A stretch of 64,000 nt of DNA from Conus ventricosus (Eukaryota; Mollusca; Gastropoda; Neogastropoda; Conidae): contig CM031604.1 of NCBI GenBank assembly GCA_018398815.1, forward strand, positions 58,970,067 to 59,034,066, written 5' to 3'. This document shows, piece by piece, positions 47,843 through 60,084 of the stretch. The position numbers and the translations under genes are program-made. Below the pieces are notes generated by a model. The model worked only from the letters and a program-made list of their open reading frames with translations. It made no database searches and had not been told where the DNA came from. How positions within the stretch are numbered: position 1 is the first letter of the stretch; each line of letters begins with the position of its first letter.

Positions 47843-50800
47843 CTACAATAAAAAAAAAATTTAAAAACCTTTTTTTTTTTCCCCTTTGGGGTATTTGGGG
47901 GGAAAGGGGGGTTTAAAGCCCAAAAACAGGAAAAGGAAAAAAAACAAGCCAAAATAAAACATATATTGCTAGTCAAAGTTGAAAATTTGGGCCCAAAAAT
48001 TTACAACACTTTTAATAATCTAAAATACATTGGCAATAGAAGCATTTTGGTTTTTATTAGTAAAAGACATCAGTTTACAAAAAATTAAAAACAGATTTTG
48101 CGAAAAAAAAATCTTTTTGGGGAAAAAACCCTTTTTGCGCAAAAATAACGTTTGATGAAAATTCCCTGATAAAATTAAATTTATCACCCATTGCAGGGCA
48201 TTTTAAAAAAATTTGTACATAACCTTCTTTTTGGGGGGAAAAGCAAATCGACGATCTACTTCAACTGGCAATTTATTTTTTAGAACGTTAAAATTTTAAT
48301 TTGAGGGTAAAATTTAAAAATCTGGTAATCTAGAAATTTTACTTCTTCCTCCTTTAAAAACAGATTTTTAAAATTTTTAGAAAAATAATTTAATGCTTGT
48401 TTAATGTCATGTTGCCACCACAAACACACACCCCCCCCCACCACAAACCCCAAAACACCACACACCACACCCACACAACCCCACACACACAAAGCACACA
48501 CTTTCTCCCCTTTTTACGTTTTAAACCCTCAAGATTACCAACATCATAAATGTATGCCCTTTGGGGCTAGTGACCCAAAAAGTGGCTTGCAAAATTGACC
48601 GTATTGTCGCCGGCGGGGAAAAATTTTTTTTGCCGACGAATTTAGTGGGCTGCGAAAATATGGGGCTATTTTTTTTAAGTTTCTTGCCCGGGGACAAAAA
48701 ATATATGCTCGGGAAAAACATTTCGGTTTCAACAGTGGCAAGTTCTTCACGTGGACTAAACTCAGGTTTTTTGGATTGGTTTTTACAGGATTCTTCAGCA
48801 AAGGGGGAGACAGTCCTTCTGTCAGGTCTGGCAGCCATTCATACGGTTTTTGCAATGTCGGGAAATTCGTAACACAAACCCTCCCCCCCCCCCCCCCCCC
48901 CACCACTTTTCTGCGCGATAAACTGACCCCAAAGACAGGGTGGGAATGAAATGGGGTGGGAAACAGCTATCAAAGGGGACATTTTTTGCCAAAAAGAACA
49001 AATAAAGGCTTTTCACTGGGGCCCTTTTAAACTGGCAAAAAAAAAGGGGTAAGAAAACGACGAAAAAACCGCAGCCTTTGGTCAAAATGGGAAATCTAAC
49101 CCCACAAGCGGTTTTTTAAATTTTTTGTAAAAGGGCAGAAGAAACCTTTTCCAAAACCAAAAAACCATTTGGCTGTTTAAAATCAAAAGGAAATTGCCAA
49201 AAACATTTTCCAAAAGTTTTAAAAATTTTTTTAGTTTTTTAAAACCCCTTTTGAAAAATTTTCCAATGAAAACTTTTGCCAAAAGCCAAAATTTCCCTTT
49301 TTTGGTACTTTGGGGGGGGACCCCGGGTGGAAAAAGGCCCTTTTCCTTTTGTTCAGAAATTTCTCAAAAAGGGCGTTGGGAAGGGGAAGCCATTTTCATT
49401 TTGGGAAAATTTTTTAATCTTTTAAAAGGGGCCCCGCCAATTACCAATTTTTTAAGTATTTTTCCCAAACATCGAAGGGGTGGTTTTAAAAAAAAATTTT
49501 TTTTCTAAACGTTTTCCAAAAACTTTAAAAATAAAAGGGGGTTTTTAATGGCGATTTTAACCCGAGGGGGAAAAAAGGAGTTCCCCCCTTGTTTGTATCT
49601 TGGTTTTAAGAATTTTTAAGAAAATAAAAATTTTTGGGGTTTTCGTTTCTCAAAAAACAACAACCACCCCCACACAAAAAAAAAACAAAACCACCCAAAA
49701 AATTTTAATTTTAGGGGGGACAACCCCCAACCCCCACCCACCCACCCAAAAACCCTTTTTTTAAACCCCCCACAAAAAAACCACAAAACAACAAAACAAG
49801 GCATTGGAAAAATAGGCTTAAAAACCTTTTGTTTTTCCTTTTAAACACTTAAATTTGTTTTTCCAAATTTTTGGGAAAAATGTTGAGGGTCCCCTTTTTT
49901 TAAAAAAAATTTTAATTTAAATAAAAGAAATTTTTTGGGAAAAAGTTTTTCTTTCCTTTAAAAAGGCCCAATTTCCCAAAAAAAGTTTTTTTTTGGGGGA
50001 AGGAACCTTTGGTTTTATTTGAATGGCTAAGGGGGTTTAGTCGCCTTTTGGAATCCAAAGACCCCCAAATTAAAGCAAAGGGGAAAAAAAAACCCCTTTT
50101 GAATTTTTTTTGGTTTTAAAAAGGGGAAACCCTACAAAATTGGGTTTTTTGCGAACTGGGAAAACTTAAAAACTTTCTTTTTCTCGGAAAAATGGTAACA
50201 AAAAAGGGAAAAAGGGAAAACCCAAAATTTTTTTCTCTTTTAAAAAACCCCCCTTCTTTTTGGGGAAAAATTTTTTTGAAAAAACCCAAAATCCAGGTTT
50301 GTTCCCCAAAAAACTTTGATAGGGTTTTTAAAAAACCCTTTTTCCACCCTTTTTTGAACAAGGGGAACCTTTAAAAAGGGGGGTTTTTTTTTAAGCCTTT
50401 TTTCCTTTAGTCCAAAAAAGGTTTCCCCCGGCCCAAACCAAAAATAATGAAAAAATTTTGAAAAAGTAAAAAAAAAACCCGGACAAATCTTTTTTGGGGG
50501 AAAAAGGTTATTTTTAGAAACAAATGTTTTGAAAGGCCCTTTTGGCTTTTTTTAAAAATTTGGGGTTGACACATTTTTGGGGAAACTTTGGGGACGAAAA
50601 AGGATTTTGGGGGTGTGTTGAGTTTCCTTTTTTTCCCAAAGACAAACCATTTTGGGAAAAAAAGTTTAACCCGGGGTATCGGGGCCCGGGAACGTTAAAG
50701 GGGAAAATTTTTTAGAACCAGCCAATGAACGAAAAAAGACAAATTAAAGTGATTTCCCCTTGGGGGGTCTTCCAAGGGGAAAAAATTCCCCCTTTCATGT

Positions 50801-51480
50801 GGGAAAATCCAAAAAAAAAGGAAAAAAAAAATTTTTTGATTAGTTTCGTAATTTTGTTTTCAAATTTTCATGGGAGGGGGTTGGGGGAAATTTAAAATGG
50901 GGGGGTTGCTTGGGGCAGGTGGCTTTTTAAAAGGGGGGGTTCCCGTTTGTAAAGCCCCGGGGCCCGGAAATTTGGGGAAGCCGACCTTACAAACGGCGGG
51001 GGGCGATTTAGCCCCCCAAGTTGTTTTGGGGTTGTGTTTTGGGTGGTGGGTGGGGTGTGTGGTGGACTGTTTGTTTTGGTGTGTTGGGTTGTTTTTTGTT
51101 TTGTTTTAGGGGGGGTTTTTGGGTTTTGTTTTTGGCCCGCCTTCGGAAAAAAAAGGGGAAAAGGGGGGGGGGGGGTCCGGGGAAAAAGGTTAGGCCTGAG
51201 GTTAAAAAATTTCCTTTTTTACCCCTTAAAAACAAAAGTACAAATTTTTTTCTCCTTTTCAAAAATTTCAACAATTTAAAAAAAAAAACAAAAACTTTTT
51301 TCCCAACCGCAAAAAAACCCAAAATGAACCTTTTTGTTTCCCTCCCCCGATTTTTTAAAATTTTTATTTTAAATATTTAAAACTTTTCGTTCGGTTCGTT
51401 TCCGTTCGTCAAAAACATTTCAAAAAATTTTAAACTTAGGGAAAAATTTTTCCTTTAATTTCCAAAAAAGGCAAACCGGA
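43836..51480. other. homopolymer-inflated sequence, nothing recognised
   Basis: About 7.6 kb made up largely of 3-8 base homopolymer runs, with CA-rich microsatellites at about 44,668-44,762, 46,580-46,735, 47,765-47,840 and 48,420-48,495, a GA tract at 47,582-47,665 and a C run at 48,884-48,901. The open frames are rich in Lys, Phe and Pro with no motif I can name. Real genes or elements could be hidden by indels, so absence of a call is weak evidence here. Confidence 0.5.
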
Positions 51481-51488
51481 CCACAAAC

Positions 51489-51724
<236 letters not shown>

Positions 51725-51965
51725 TTTCCCCCACCAAACAAACCAACAACAACTCAACAAACAAAAAAACAAACAACCCCCGGCCGGCGGGCCCGCGCGC
51801 CCCCCCGGGGGCGGCCAAACCAAAACCCAAAACAAAACCCCAAAATAAGAAAAAAACCCTTTTTTTAAATTTTTCTTGGGGTTTTTTTTTTCCAAAAGGA
51901 AAAAAGGCCGAACGGCATTAGGGAATGATTGTTTAGAACTAATAAACATTTAACCATTTTTGGGA

Positions 51966-52166
51966 TACATTTAACAACAAAAACAACGAAAAACGAAAAA
52001 AGAATGAAAAATGACTTATCCGTTCTTGTCCATGTGTTTGGTGGGGCGGAAATGACATGCGGCCAGGGGGATTATGGAGAGGAAAGGAGGGGGGGGGGGG
52101 GGGGGGGGGGGGGGGTTGGTCAGGGGAGGTGTGTGTGTGTGATATGATAGGGTTGTGTGTCCAGTT
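51966..52166 (+). repeat. inverted repeat arm 1
   Basis: The reverse complement of about 60,432-60,612. Shared blocks include AACGAAAAACGAAAAAAGAA, GACTTATCCGTTCTTGTCCA, AATGACATGCGGCCAGGGG, a G run, TCAGGGGAGGTGTGTGTG and GATAGGGTTGTGTGTCCAGT. Both boundaries are sharp: the flanks outside do not match. Confidence 0.85.
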
Positions 52167-52878
52167 TAGACAAAATTATCGCTGGTTTTTGACAGGGAAT
52201 GGTTAAGGGTTATGCCGTTACTCTTACAGAGCGACAGGTGCAGAGACGATTCCGAGATCCGCACAGAAATCAAGCTTTTCGGAAGGTCGTGCTCCATCAA
52301 CGGATGACGTGGGTGTGCTGCTGTGTGAATCAGACGACGTCGTTCTAGAATATTCCTGCGATCGTGTTCGGAAGACAACTGCTTATTCTGTTTTGACAAG
52401 CAGGAAGAAAGACACATGTCATCGGAGGAATGTGTTAAATTGGCCTGCCTTCGGAAAAGAAGACGCAGCGGCAACACGAAGCATCCAGAGACCCAGCATG
52501 TGCTCTATGGCGCCTGCACGCTGTCCACGGACTGATCCAGTTTTACCTGGGGTGACCGTCGTCTGCAGAACTGACAGTGAATACCAGTGACATTTTCTCG
52601 TTCTCAAATTCATCATGTAAAGTGAAAGAAAAGGACATTGCTGTGGTTTCCATGTTAATGAAATCGAAATTGAGTCGCGTTTTGTTGTTGTCCATCGCGT
52701 CGATTTGCTTAATGGGTATTATTACAGCCTAACATCATTAAACTTCGTTCGTTCGTTCGTTCGTCCACAAACATCAAAGCAATATAGCTATAGACGAGAT
52801 AATTTCTACATACACAAACATAAGCAAACACACACACACACACACCACACACACACACACACACACAAAACACACACA

Positions 52879-52909
<31 letters not shown>

Positions 52910-53340
52910 GCGCGCGCACACACACCACACTAAGAGCCCATATATACTGGTATTCAGAAACACCAATTCGGTGTGATTACATGTATATACAATACATGGT
53001 AATCAAGGATCATTAAAGTATGGAACTGGCTGACATATTACTCGTAAGAGTCGAACAGCTTATGAGTGGGTATGGGGAAGGGGAGAAGAGGAGAAGAGGG
53101 AGGAAGAGAGTGGGTGGGGAAAAATTTGAAAAAGCCTTGCTCTACGTGCAAATTAGACCCCGAACCATATGATAGGGTTTTTTTGCCTAGAATAAGATTT
53201 TAACATTTCAAAAATTTGAAAATTGGAGAAAAGAACGCGCGCACACACACACAAAAATTCAATAAAATTCAATTCAAATTTAATCCTTTGACCCCTGCTG
53301 GGCATGGAGGATACAAATGTAACAAAGAGAAATACGAAAC
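52167..53340. other. no gene recognised; (GTTC)n and (CA)n-(CG)n microsatellites
   Basis: Overlapping frames of 65-103 residues at 52,166-52,616 have mixed composition but no motif I know. There is a five-unit GTTC run at 52,746-52,765, (CA)n at 52,829-52,892 and alternating CG/CA at 52,893-52,925. Confidence 0.45.
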
Positions 53341-54149
53341 TCACTCAAAAACAATGTGTGACCATAGTTGCGAAATGTAAATTTTCTGGTGAACTGTAAC
53401 GATCTCATTAAACAATCTTCCATTTTTAGAAAACTTACTAATATTCAAACAAGCGTCTTCCTTTTTGAAATAAATTACAAAAGTTGAAAACAGACTTTGT
53501 TTTAGATATTTTTTTAGGGATGAATTTTTCACGAAGTTCATTATTTTGGACATTCCATGATGCAAATGGAATTCATCTCCAATTTCACCCTTTCACAGTT
53601 ACGCAAATACGCAATTCTCTTGGAACATTATGGTGTCTTCCAATTTCAATTTGCAATTTATGGTTACTACATCTAAATTTGAATAAATTATAACAAAATA
53701 TCTGGAAAGGAAGAAATATAATGTTCTTTTCCAAAGACAGTCTTTATACTTTTATAAAATCCCACCTTGTTGCTGTTTTAAAGAGAACGCGCCAATCACG
53801 AGCAAAATTATTTTGCAACCCCTTTTTTTAACACACTTCCCATAAGTTATTTCTGTTTGTGAATGAATGAGATTCCCAAAAACAATCAAAACCAGTTTCA
53901 AATAAAATGCTTTTAACAAACTAAGCCATGGTGGAAACAAAAATTCCTTTTGTATTAGTTCATGTAAGATATTATATACTTTGTTTGAATACTTCTTAGA
54001 ATCAGGAACAACTAAGTTAGCCCAAAACCTTATCATTCTTACTTTAATCAGTACAGAAAAAGGATAGATTCCGGTTTCACCAAATCATTGAAGTCATTGT
54101 AGTTTTATTTAATCTAAATAAATACTTTTAAAAAACGTAACTGTAACTT

Positions 54150-55090
54150 TTCTAATAATCAACTTTTTCATAACCCCAAATTTCACAACCATACAAAAAC
54201 ACAGGTACAACTATGGAATAAAATAATTGTATGCAAACATCAATTGGCAATTTCTGCTTCCTTGCAGTTTGTAATACTGAAAACATTGCCTTGAGAGCCT
54301 GATTATAAGCAAATTTTTTTCCCTTGTAAAACGAACCTGTTCTGCTGAACTCGAGGCCTAAGTATTTAATTGAATTAAGAAACTCTATTTTTTCATTCCA
54401 AAGAAAAAAATTTTCACGCATACTATTTCGACCATGAAAGACAACTATTTTTGTTTTCTTTGGATTTTACTTCTAATTCCCATTGCATGCATATATATGT
54501 AAGGCATTAAGTTCTTTTGCAAAAGCGATTTAGAATTTGCCAGAAAAATTGTATCATCGCATATAACAATACAAGCAATTTAATAAACTGTTCAAGTTTA
54601 ACTCTTGCGTTAAAATCATTTTCTAGAGTAGAACAGTTATTGTCAATAAGGAACTGTTGTAGATCATTTAAAAATAATGAAAACAATAAGGGTGAAAGGT
54701 TTTATCCCTTGACGAACTCCCCAAAAACTGCCAAAGAACTCTGATTTTTGACCATTTAGAAAATGCACGTTTTTTATTTGATCATACATATTGATTCCCA
54801 ACGTGCAGAATTTTCCCAGATATCCCTTGATAAAACAGTTTGTGCCATAAAGCATGTCTCCAAAATAGAATCAAAAGCCTTTCTGTAATCAATAAAAGCA
54901 CAGTATAATTTTTCCCATTGTTGTTTGCAAACATGTCAATCAATGATTTAAGAACAAAAGCATGGTCAAGCGTTGAAAGCATGCGTCTAAAACCTGCTTG
55001 GTTTTCTGAAATAAGTCCATTCTTTTTCAAAAAATAAGTAAGTCTGCTATTTAGAATTGACGTGAATAATTTGCCTACACAACTTAACAT
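54150..55090 (-). pseudogene. reverse transcriptase remnant of the CR1/L2-like LINE
   Basis: Frame 55,090-54,782 reads LSCVGKLFTSILNSRLTYFL and ENQAGFRRMLSTLDHAFVLK (RT motifs 1-2). ITERLLILFWRHALWHKLFY is a frame-damaged motif A (normally DYRKAFDS). Frame 54,855-54,664 reads FGSFWGVRQG (motif B start). Frame 54,421-54,152 has IKYLGLEFSRTGSF and PVFLYGCEIWGY (post-catalytic strand and thumb). The plus-strand frame at 54,517 is a shadow of this. I could not find an intact YADD-type motif. Confidence 0.65.
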
Positions 55091-55615
55091 GTTATCCCTC
55101 TGTAGTTTTTTGGGCAGTCTTGTTGATCTCCTTTGCCTTATAGAGTGGGTACAATTAACCCGTCCCCCAAATTTCTTGGTATAATACCAGAATCCAAAAA
55201 CGTTAAAACAATAAACAATAAAACTTTGTCATAAAGGAACACTATTCTTTATATATTCTTTCCTTACAAATCAACTCCTGCTGCTTTTTTTATTCTTTAA
55301 ACATTTAATGACTCTTTCAATTTCATCCTCAGTAATTGAATCATTTAAAATGTCTAGATTGATATTTCCTTCAATACTTCGTTACTAAAATGATATCATT
55401 ACATCCAGTATTTTGATTAAGGGACTGGAAATGATTTTTTAAGCTTTTAAGGGGTTTATAGGACACGATGAAGCTTTTTTGCCTTTAATTTTCCTCCAAT
55501 AATCCCTTGGATTCTAGTTTTTAAAGCTCGCAATTCTCTATCCCATTTTCTCGTTGCTCTTCTTTCAGATCGTCTCAAACATTTTTATATTCTTTGCTTT
55601 TAGCAGCAAGATTAT

Positions 55616-56077
55616 TTAGATTGGGCACAGTATTTGAACATTTAACTTTATGCTTTGCTTTAAAGTACTGGCTTCGAGAAACCTTACACTCCTTATCAAC
55701 CAGCTTTGATTCTGCCTCGTTGAATATCTTTTTTTTTTAAGTATTAGAGTAAGTACCAAATGTTTTCCTTCGCTGGAATCAACAAGAAATTGACGAAAAC
55801 CCCTTATTTTATTCACTGATTTATATTGTGCCCCTTGTTCAAATAAAGTTACAATTTCATCAGCATTGTAATTTGCTAAATGTTCTTTATATTCATTACA
55901 TTTGTTGTTATCCCATCTTCTAATCTCTGCACCATCATAGCTTTGATGCAGAGAGTGTTTAGTACCATTAGGTTCATTGAAAACAAAACAGGTTTTAACT
56001 GGAAGAAAACAGGCATAATGGGCAGTGCACATCAGAGAACAACGCATCAAAAACATCAACTTTAAACTTACTTGCAT
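55616..56077 (-). pseudogene. endonuclease-RT linker of the CR1/L2-like LINE
   Basis: An open frame of 153 residues carries RRWDNNKCNEYKEHLANYNA and EQGAQYKSVNKI, then RQNQSWLIRSVRFLEASTLK. A WW/W-basic motif followed by a Lys/Arg-rich helix is the usual linker preceding LINE RT. Part of the N-terminal 40 residues may belong to another frame. Confidence 0.45.
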
Positions 56078-56099
56078 TTTCCATCAAATTTTCTAGAAC

Positions 56100-56830
56100 C
56101 AATGATATAATCAAAACTGTGCTTCCTTTACATGTGCATGTTCCAATACCAGCATCTGAACCAATTCTTCGTTAAAAATGTATATTGACAGTGATTTACA
56201 TAATCTAAGAGACGATAACCATAATTATTAGGCCTCTGCTTATCTTGAGATGATCTTTGACAAAGGTTGGAAAATTATCTTCGCTCATATCCTAGAGACA
56301 TCGGAGAACACAGACTGAGTGAACTGATTCTATCAATAAATTCATTCATACTTTTGGTTAAGCATTAAAATCCCCAACAACAAAACATAACAACCTTTAT
56401 ATTTATCTTGTAATGAAAGCAATTCCGTTTCAATCACATCAAACAGTTCAACATTGCATAAACTGAACTTTCGGGAGGGGTGTATACGCACCAATCAGAC
56501 AGTCTTTATCATAACTGACAATGATCTTTTTAATAGACCCCCAAGCCACCATCCACCCGAATAAGGTAAAATCTCCACACACGTAGATAGCTTTCTTTTT
56601 TGGGTGCATTCCAATACCACCAGAACGTCGATTAGACAGGCATTTTTTGTTAAACAGTTTAATGTCAAATCCCCAGTCATGAAGCAATCAGAGATAAATA
56701 AAAACATCTTGGTCATCAGTTTTAGTCTCAAGGAAAAAGGCAATGTCGAATAGTTGAATATAGTTCACAAATTCCAAACACTGGAGACGGGAAAGCAATC
56801 CACACACATTTAAGATTAAAACAAAAGCCA
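56100..56830 (-). pseudogene. APE endonuclease remnant of the CR1/L2-like LINE
   Basis: Reading down from 56,825: LNVCGLLSRLQ (the N-x-CG-like start of LINE endonucleases), FDIAFFLETKTDDQDVF (catalytic-Glu block, LETKT), then in the next frame FDIKLFNKKCLSNRRSGGIG. The reading frame changes at about 56,700. Further conserved blocks (GDFN, SDH) are blurred by indels; DFTLFGWMVAW at about 56,560 lies between them. Endonuclease nicking of target DNA starts LINE insertion. This copy cannot encode it. Confidence 0.55.
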
Positions 56831-57364
56831 GCTCACGATCATGGCGAACAGTGTGATCCACATCCATATCAAGAACATGTCATCGTTGACAAACACAATT
56901 AGAAACGCAAGGTTGAAAGCAAAAGGATTCACAGTTGAAGTTACCACTAGATGATCGCTCATCAGAAGATTGATTGGAAGAATGAAAAAAATTACCAACA
57001 CATAGACAAGATAAGAATGAGTAATGCTACCAGCCATAACGTTGAGACTACACATGAGTCAGATGAATCACCACGACCTCCGGCAAACCCAGCTGGGGTA
57101 GATGAAAGCTGAAGCCCCAAGCGCCGTGTAGTCTACCTTCGTCACACGATCCGGAAAAGGTCGTCAGGTGACTCTACGTACACCGCGTTGCTTCCGGAAG
57201 ATCCCGCACTGCCACTGCTGTTTTCCTCCCAGGGGCGGGCCCTTTAACTGACAAACAATTTTGCCATCATGGGTAGGGATACCTGTCCACACCAGGTGCG
57301 CCTTACAAATTTTGAATAATTTGAAGCGTAGGGGTTGTCAGTTCGCGTTCCCGGTAAACTCCTT

Positions 57365-57835
57365 TCATGTCATGTTGCGCAGATCTCTCTTCCTCATCAT
57401 GAGGTTCGCCTTGCTTCTTCGTGAAGTGAACTTCACCAGCACTGGTCTTGGGGGTTTCTTGGTTTTTAGGCCGGTTCTATGCACAACAGATATATCCTTG
57501 ACTTCTAGATCTACCCAACTTTCTTCCCCAACTCCATCATTTTTCCACCAGATCTTCGTTCTCCTTTCTTTGAGTCCATTGATTCTCATGGTTTCTCTTC
57601 GCTGATATTGATCCAGCCTATCCTGCTCGTATCGCAGCAAAAGATGTCCCTGCTGAGCCTTCTCTGAAATACATCTGAGTTTTTCAGACACCTTTTCTGA
57701 CAGTTCTGTAACCACCTCCTTGATACAGACCTCCACAGTTTTCTTTAATGCAGCCCCAAGAACTGGAACGAGGAGTTCTACAACTCGTGACGCAATTATC
57801 TCCAGCATCACCATTGACGTCATTGTTAACCCCAC
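57365..57835 (-). CDS. LINE ORF1 protein (coiled coil plus RRM-like region)
   Basis: A 156-residue open frame. Residues about 10-65 are Leu/Val/Glu-rich with heptad spacing (VVELLVPVLGAAL, then VVTELSEKVSEKLR), as in a coiled coil. Then RYEQDRLDQYQRRETMRING resembles the start of the RNA-binding part of L1/CR1-type ORF1 proteins. DISVVHRTG and KPPRPVLVKFTSRRSKANLM resemble its end. ORF1p normally binds the element's RNA and forms trimers. The start Met follows directly on sequence that is open upstream towards the (CA)n repeat at 57,848-57,880, so the true start could lie further up. About 40 residues between the two recognisable parts look altered or frameshifted. Confidence 0.6.
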   Translation of the reverse strand: MGLTMTSMVMLEIIASRVVELLVPVLGAALKKTVEVCIKEVVTELSEKVSEKLRCISEKAQQGHLLLRYEQDRLDQYQRRETMRINGLKERRTKIWWKNDGVGEESWVDLEVKDISVVHRTGLKTKKPPRPVLVKFTSRRSKANLMMRKRDLRNMT

Positions 57836-57847
57836 TCGTTCTTTTCA

Positions 57848-57880
<33 letters not shown>
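57848..57880. repeat. (CA)n microsatellite at the junction of two LINEs
   Basis: About 16 CA units lie between the 3' end of the I-type LINE (57,890-60,950) and the 5' side of the CR1/L2-like LINE. On the minus strand it is (TG)n. Confidence 0.95.
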
Positions 57881-58154
57881 GTTGGGGGAAGGGAGGCAGT
57901 GACGAGGGGGTGGGGCGGTGGAAGAGTTAAAAATATCTTCCAAGTGGATGAGATTTAATAAGATAAACAGCCAACATTGCCAGACTCCAACGTTCTCATA
58001 CTGGGATTGAAAAACACTAGACATAGTCAGCGGAAGCTTGAAGGACTTCATCTTATCATGAAGAGGCTGAAAGTGATTTTTTGTTACTAGTACAGTCAAA
58101 TAAAAAAATGAGGGATATCGAGAGTCTGACCACATGCACAAGCAGGTGCCGGTT

Positions 58155-58892
58155 TTAAATACTACATAACCAACCATTAACCCGCAGCCTATGTACAAGG
58201 TTACGATTTGGGATTGGCCCTGGAGGATTACAACATTTGCTTGTTGGTTTAGTCACATCCCATCTGTGCTTCCGAGCTGAATCTTCAAGGTACTGATTCT
58301 GTCTTATGCTCCAGATTGAACTTGTCAGAATGTGGATAGCTTCAGATGAAGAAAGAGGGATATCACAATTCAAAACATCAGATTTATTTCTTGCAGCTTC
58401 CTTTGCATAAAAGTCAGCTAAATCATTGCCACGTAAACTGGAGTGTCCTGGGACCCATAACAAAGTTACATTGATACCCCGGGTTATTAGCTGATGAATG
58501 AGAAATAAGATCTCACACACCAAGTCTGAACGACTAGATTTTGATGACAATGTAGAGCCGTAAGCGCTGATTTTGAGTCCGATAGTATAAGTATTTGTCT
58601 ATGTATAACAGGCATGTCAAGTATAAATCTAGTGCTTTCAAATGGCAAATAACTCTGCTGTAAATATAGAACATCCTTTCGTAATATGGTATTTCTTTCT
58701 AATGCTGAGCGTGGTATTACAAAGGAAGCCCCAACATCGGAAGAAATCTAAAACAGAACCATCCGTGAAAATGTGTAGATAGGAATCGTATTTCCTATCT
58801 ATCAAGTCTTTGGCATAGGATGATTGTAACAGAGGATTATCTTTTTTATTCAGATCTCCGTAAGTGTAAATGATTTCAGCCTGCTCTGACAA
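58155..58892 (-). pseudogene. RNase H domain of the second I-type LINE
   Basis: Frame 58,892-58,638 has YLHIFTDGSVLDF (first catalytic Asp, TDGS) and GCSIFTAELFAI (catalytic Glu, TAEL). Frame 58,550-58,155 has SSRSDLV, then NVTLLWVPGHSSLRGNDLAD (WVPGH-x-G-N-x-AD with the last catalytic Asp). The DS block between frames lies near 58,590-58,570. All four acidic residues seem present across two frames, so the domain is nearly intact apart from one frameshift and short damage around 58,560-58,640. RNase H digests the RNA strand during or after reverse transcription. Confidence 0.75.
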
Positions 58893-59074
58893 CCACGAAG
58901 GGTATGAACAACATGGAACCTCGGCATTACCATCAAGAGACAGGTTACAGTTCTGAATAATGGGGAAACATAATCACCTAGGGACATGTATACCGATTTG
59001 TTACGGATCTCTCTTGAAACATACGTACTTCCATCCAGTTCAGTCATTACTGAAATTTGGAATGGTTCTAGCTC

Positions 59075-59260
59075 TCACTGTAAAATTACAGGCGCAACTA
59101 GCCTGTGTTCATTTAAGGGTAACACACCAGCCTCCTTGTACGTCAGATCAATTGAAGCCCATCGGGGAAGTCCTAATGCAATTTTAAAGGCTAGCGAGTC
59201 AATACTGGTTAGCTTGTGTAAATCTGTCTTTCCAGCTGTAAAAAAAACTTCTTGGGCCAT
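59075..59260 (-). pseudogene. post-RT connection of the second I-type LINE
   Basis: The frame reads SIDSLAFKIALGLPRWASID and LTYKEAGVLPLNEHR. This is the LD-x-A-x-ALG-PRW...EAG-PL segment between RT and RNase H in I-group elements. Confidence 0.6.
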
Positions 59261-59299
59261 ACGACAGAAATGAACGAACTAGCCCTGAGGCGACATAGA

Positions 59300-60070
59300 C
59301 GAGATTAGATCCCAGTTAATCAGAGGTATAGCAGATAGAACACGTAATAAACCAACTTTTTTCCTTGCCTTTTCTACAAGGTAATTGATATGTTTACTCC
59401 AAAAAAGTTTATAGTGGAAGATTACACCGAGAAACTTAACTTGTTTGCTTGGTATATTAAATTATTATCTACCTTTATAGAGGACAGCTTCTCTGCCTTC
59501 AAACGCAATTGTTTTCTTTGTAAGACAACAAAAACCGTTTTGTGAGCAGATAAACCGAACCCATTTGATTTCATGTAATGAAAAATATTGTCCAACTATT
59601 TCCTGATACTGTTCAATGATTTTCTTTCTTTTGTTTGTTGTTTGGAAAAATTGCAGTTTACATTTCTCCACAGAGCAATTCATCTGCATACAGAGTAATG
59701 TGCACCTTTGTATTAACCTGTTTAATATCGTAAAGCATTAGCGAGAAAAGTGTTGGAGCGATTACACTTCCTTGGGGAACACCCATGTTAATAGTCTTAG
59801 AAGTTGATAAAGCTCCATGAACATTGACTTGGATAGTTCTGTCCGATAAGAAAGCTTTCAGAAATTGGAAAAAACGACCTCGTATTCATACTTCATGTGC
59901 TTTGTACAACAATTTAGAATGCCATACTGAATCGTAGGCTCTATGAACATCAAGAACGTTGCAAGGGTCGAATGACGCTTGGCAAGAGCTTTTTTCACAT
60001 TCGAGGATAAGTGGACAATGTGGTCTGTGACTCCTCTACCTTTCCTAAAACCAGCCTGGAATAAAGGCAA
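59300..60070 (-). pseudogene. reverse transcriptase remnant of the second I-type LINE
   Basis: Frame 60,070-59,858 reads FQAGFRKGRGVTDHIVHLSS, then VKKALAKRHSTLATF (motif 2 and the run to motif A), and FMFIEPTIQYG where FDVHRAYDSVW-like sequence is expected (frame-damaged). GVPQGSVIAPTLFSLMLYDI follows near 59,790-59,730 after one frame change (motif B), then LYADELLCG near 59,700. The catalytic YADD is read as YADE in this sequence. A one-base indel there would also explain it. Confidence 0.7.
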
Positions 60071-60084
60071 AACTCCATTTTTTG

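Larger units (their letters stand above)
53340..57850 (-). mobile_element. nearly full-length CR1/L2-like LINE, frameshifted
   Basis: The minus strand from 57,850 down has the order ORF1 (57,835-57,365), ORF2 endonuclease (56,830-about 56,100), linker (56,077-55,616), RT (55,090-54,150) and a C-terminal tail (54,036-53,341). This is the full complement of a two-ORF APE-type LINE. ORF2 is broken at many places by frameshifts and stops. The tail frame 54,036-53,752 contains MIRFWANLVVPDSKKYSNKV and LHELIQKEFLFPPWLSLLK, characteristic of the post-RT region of molluscan LINEs of this kind. The clade is my inference; RT phylogeny would decide. Confidence 0.7.

Noticed and set aside
57261..57605. 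Plus-strand frame of 114 residues
   Set aside because: Antisense shadow of the LINE ORF1 at 57,365-57,835.
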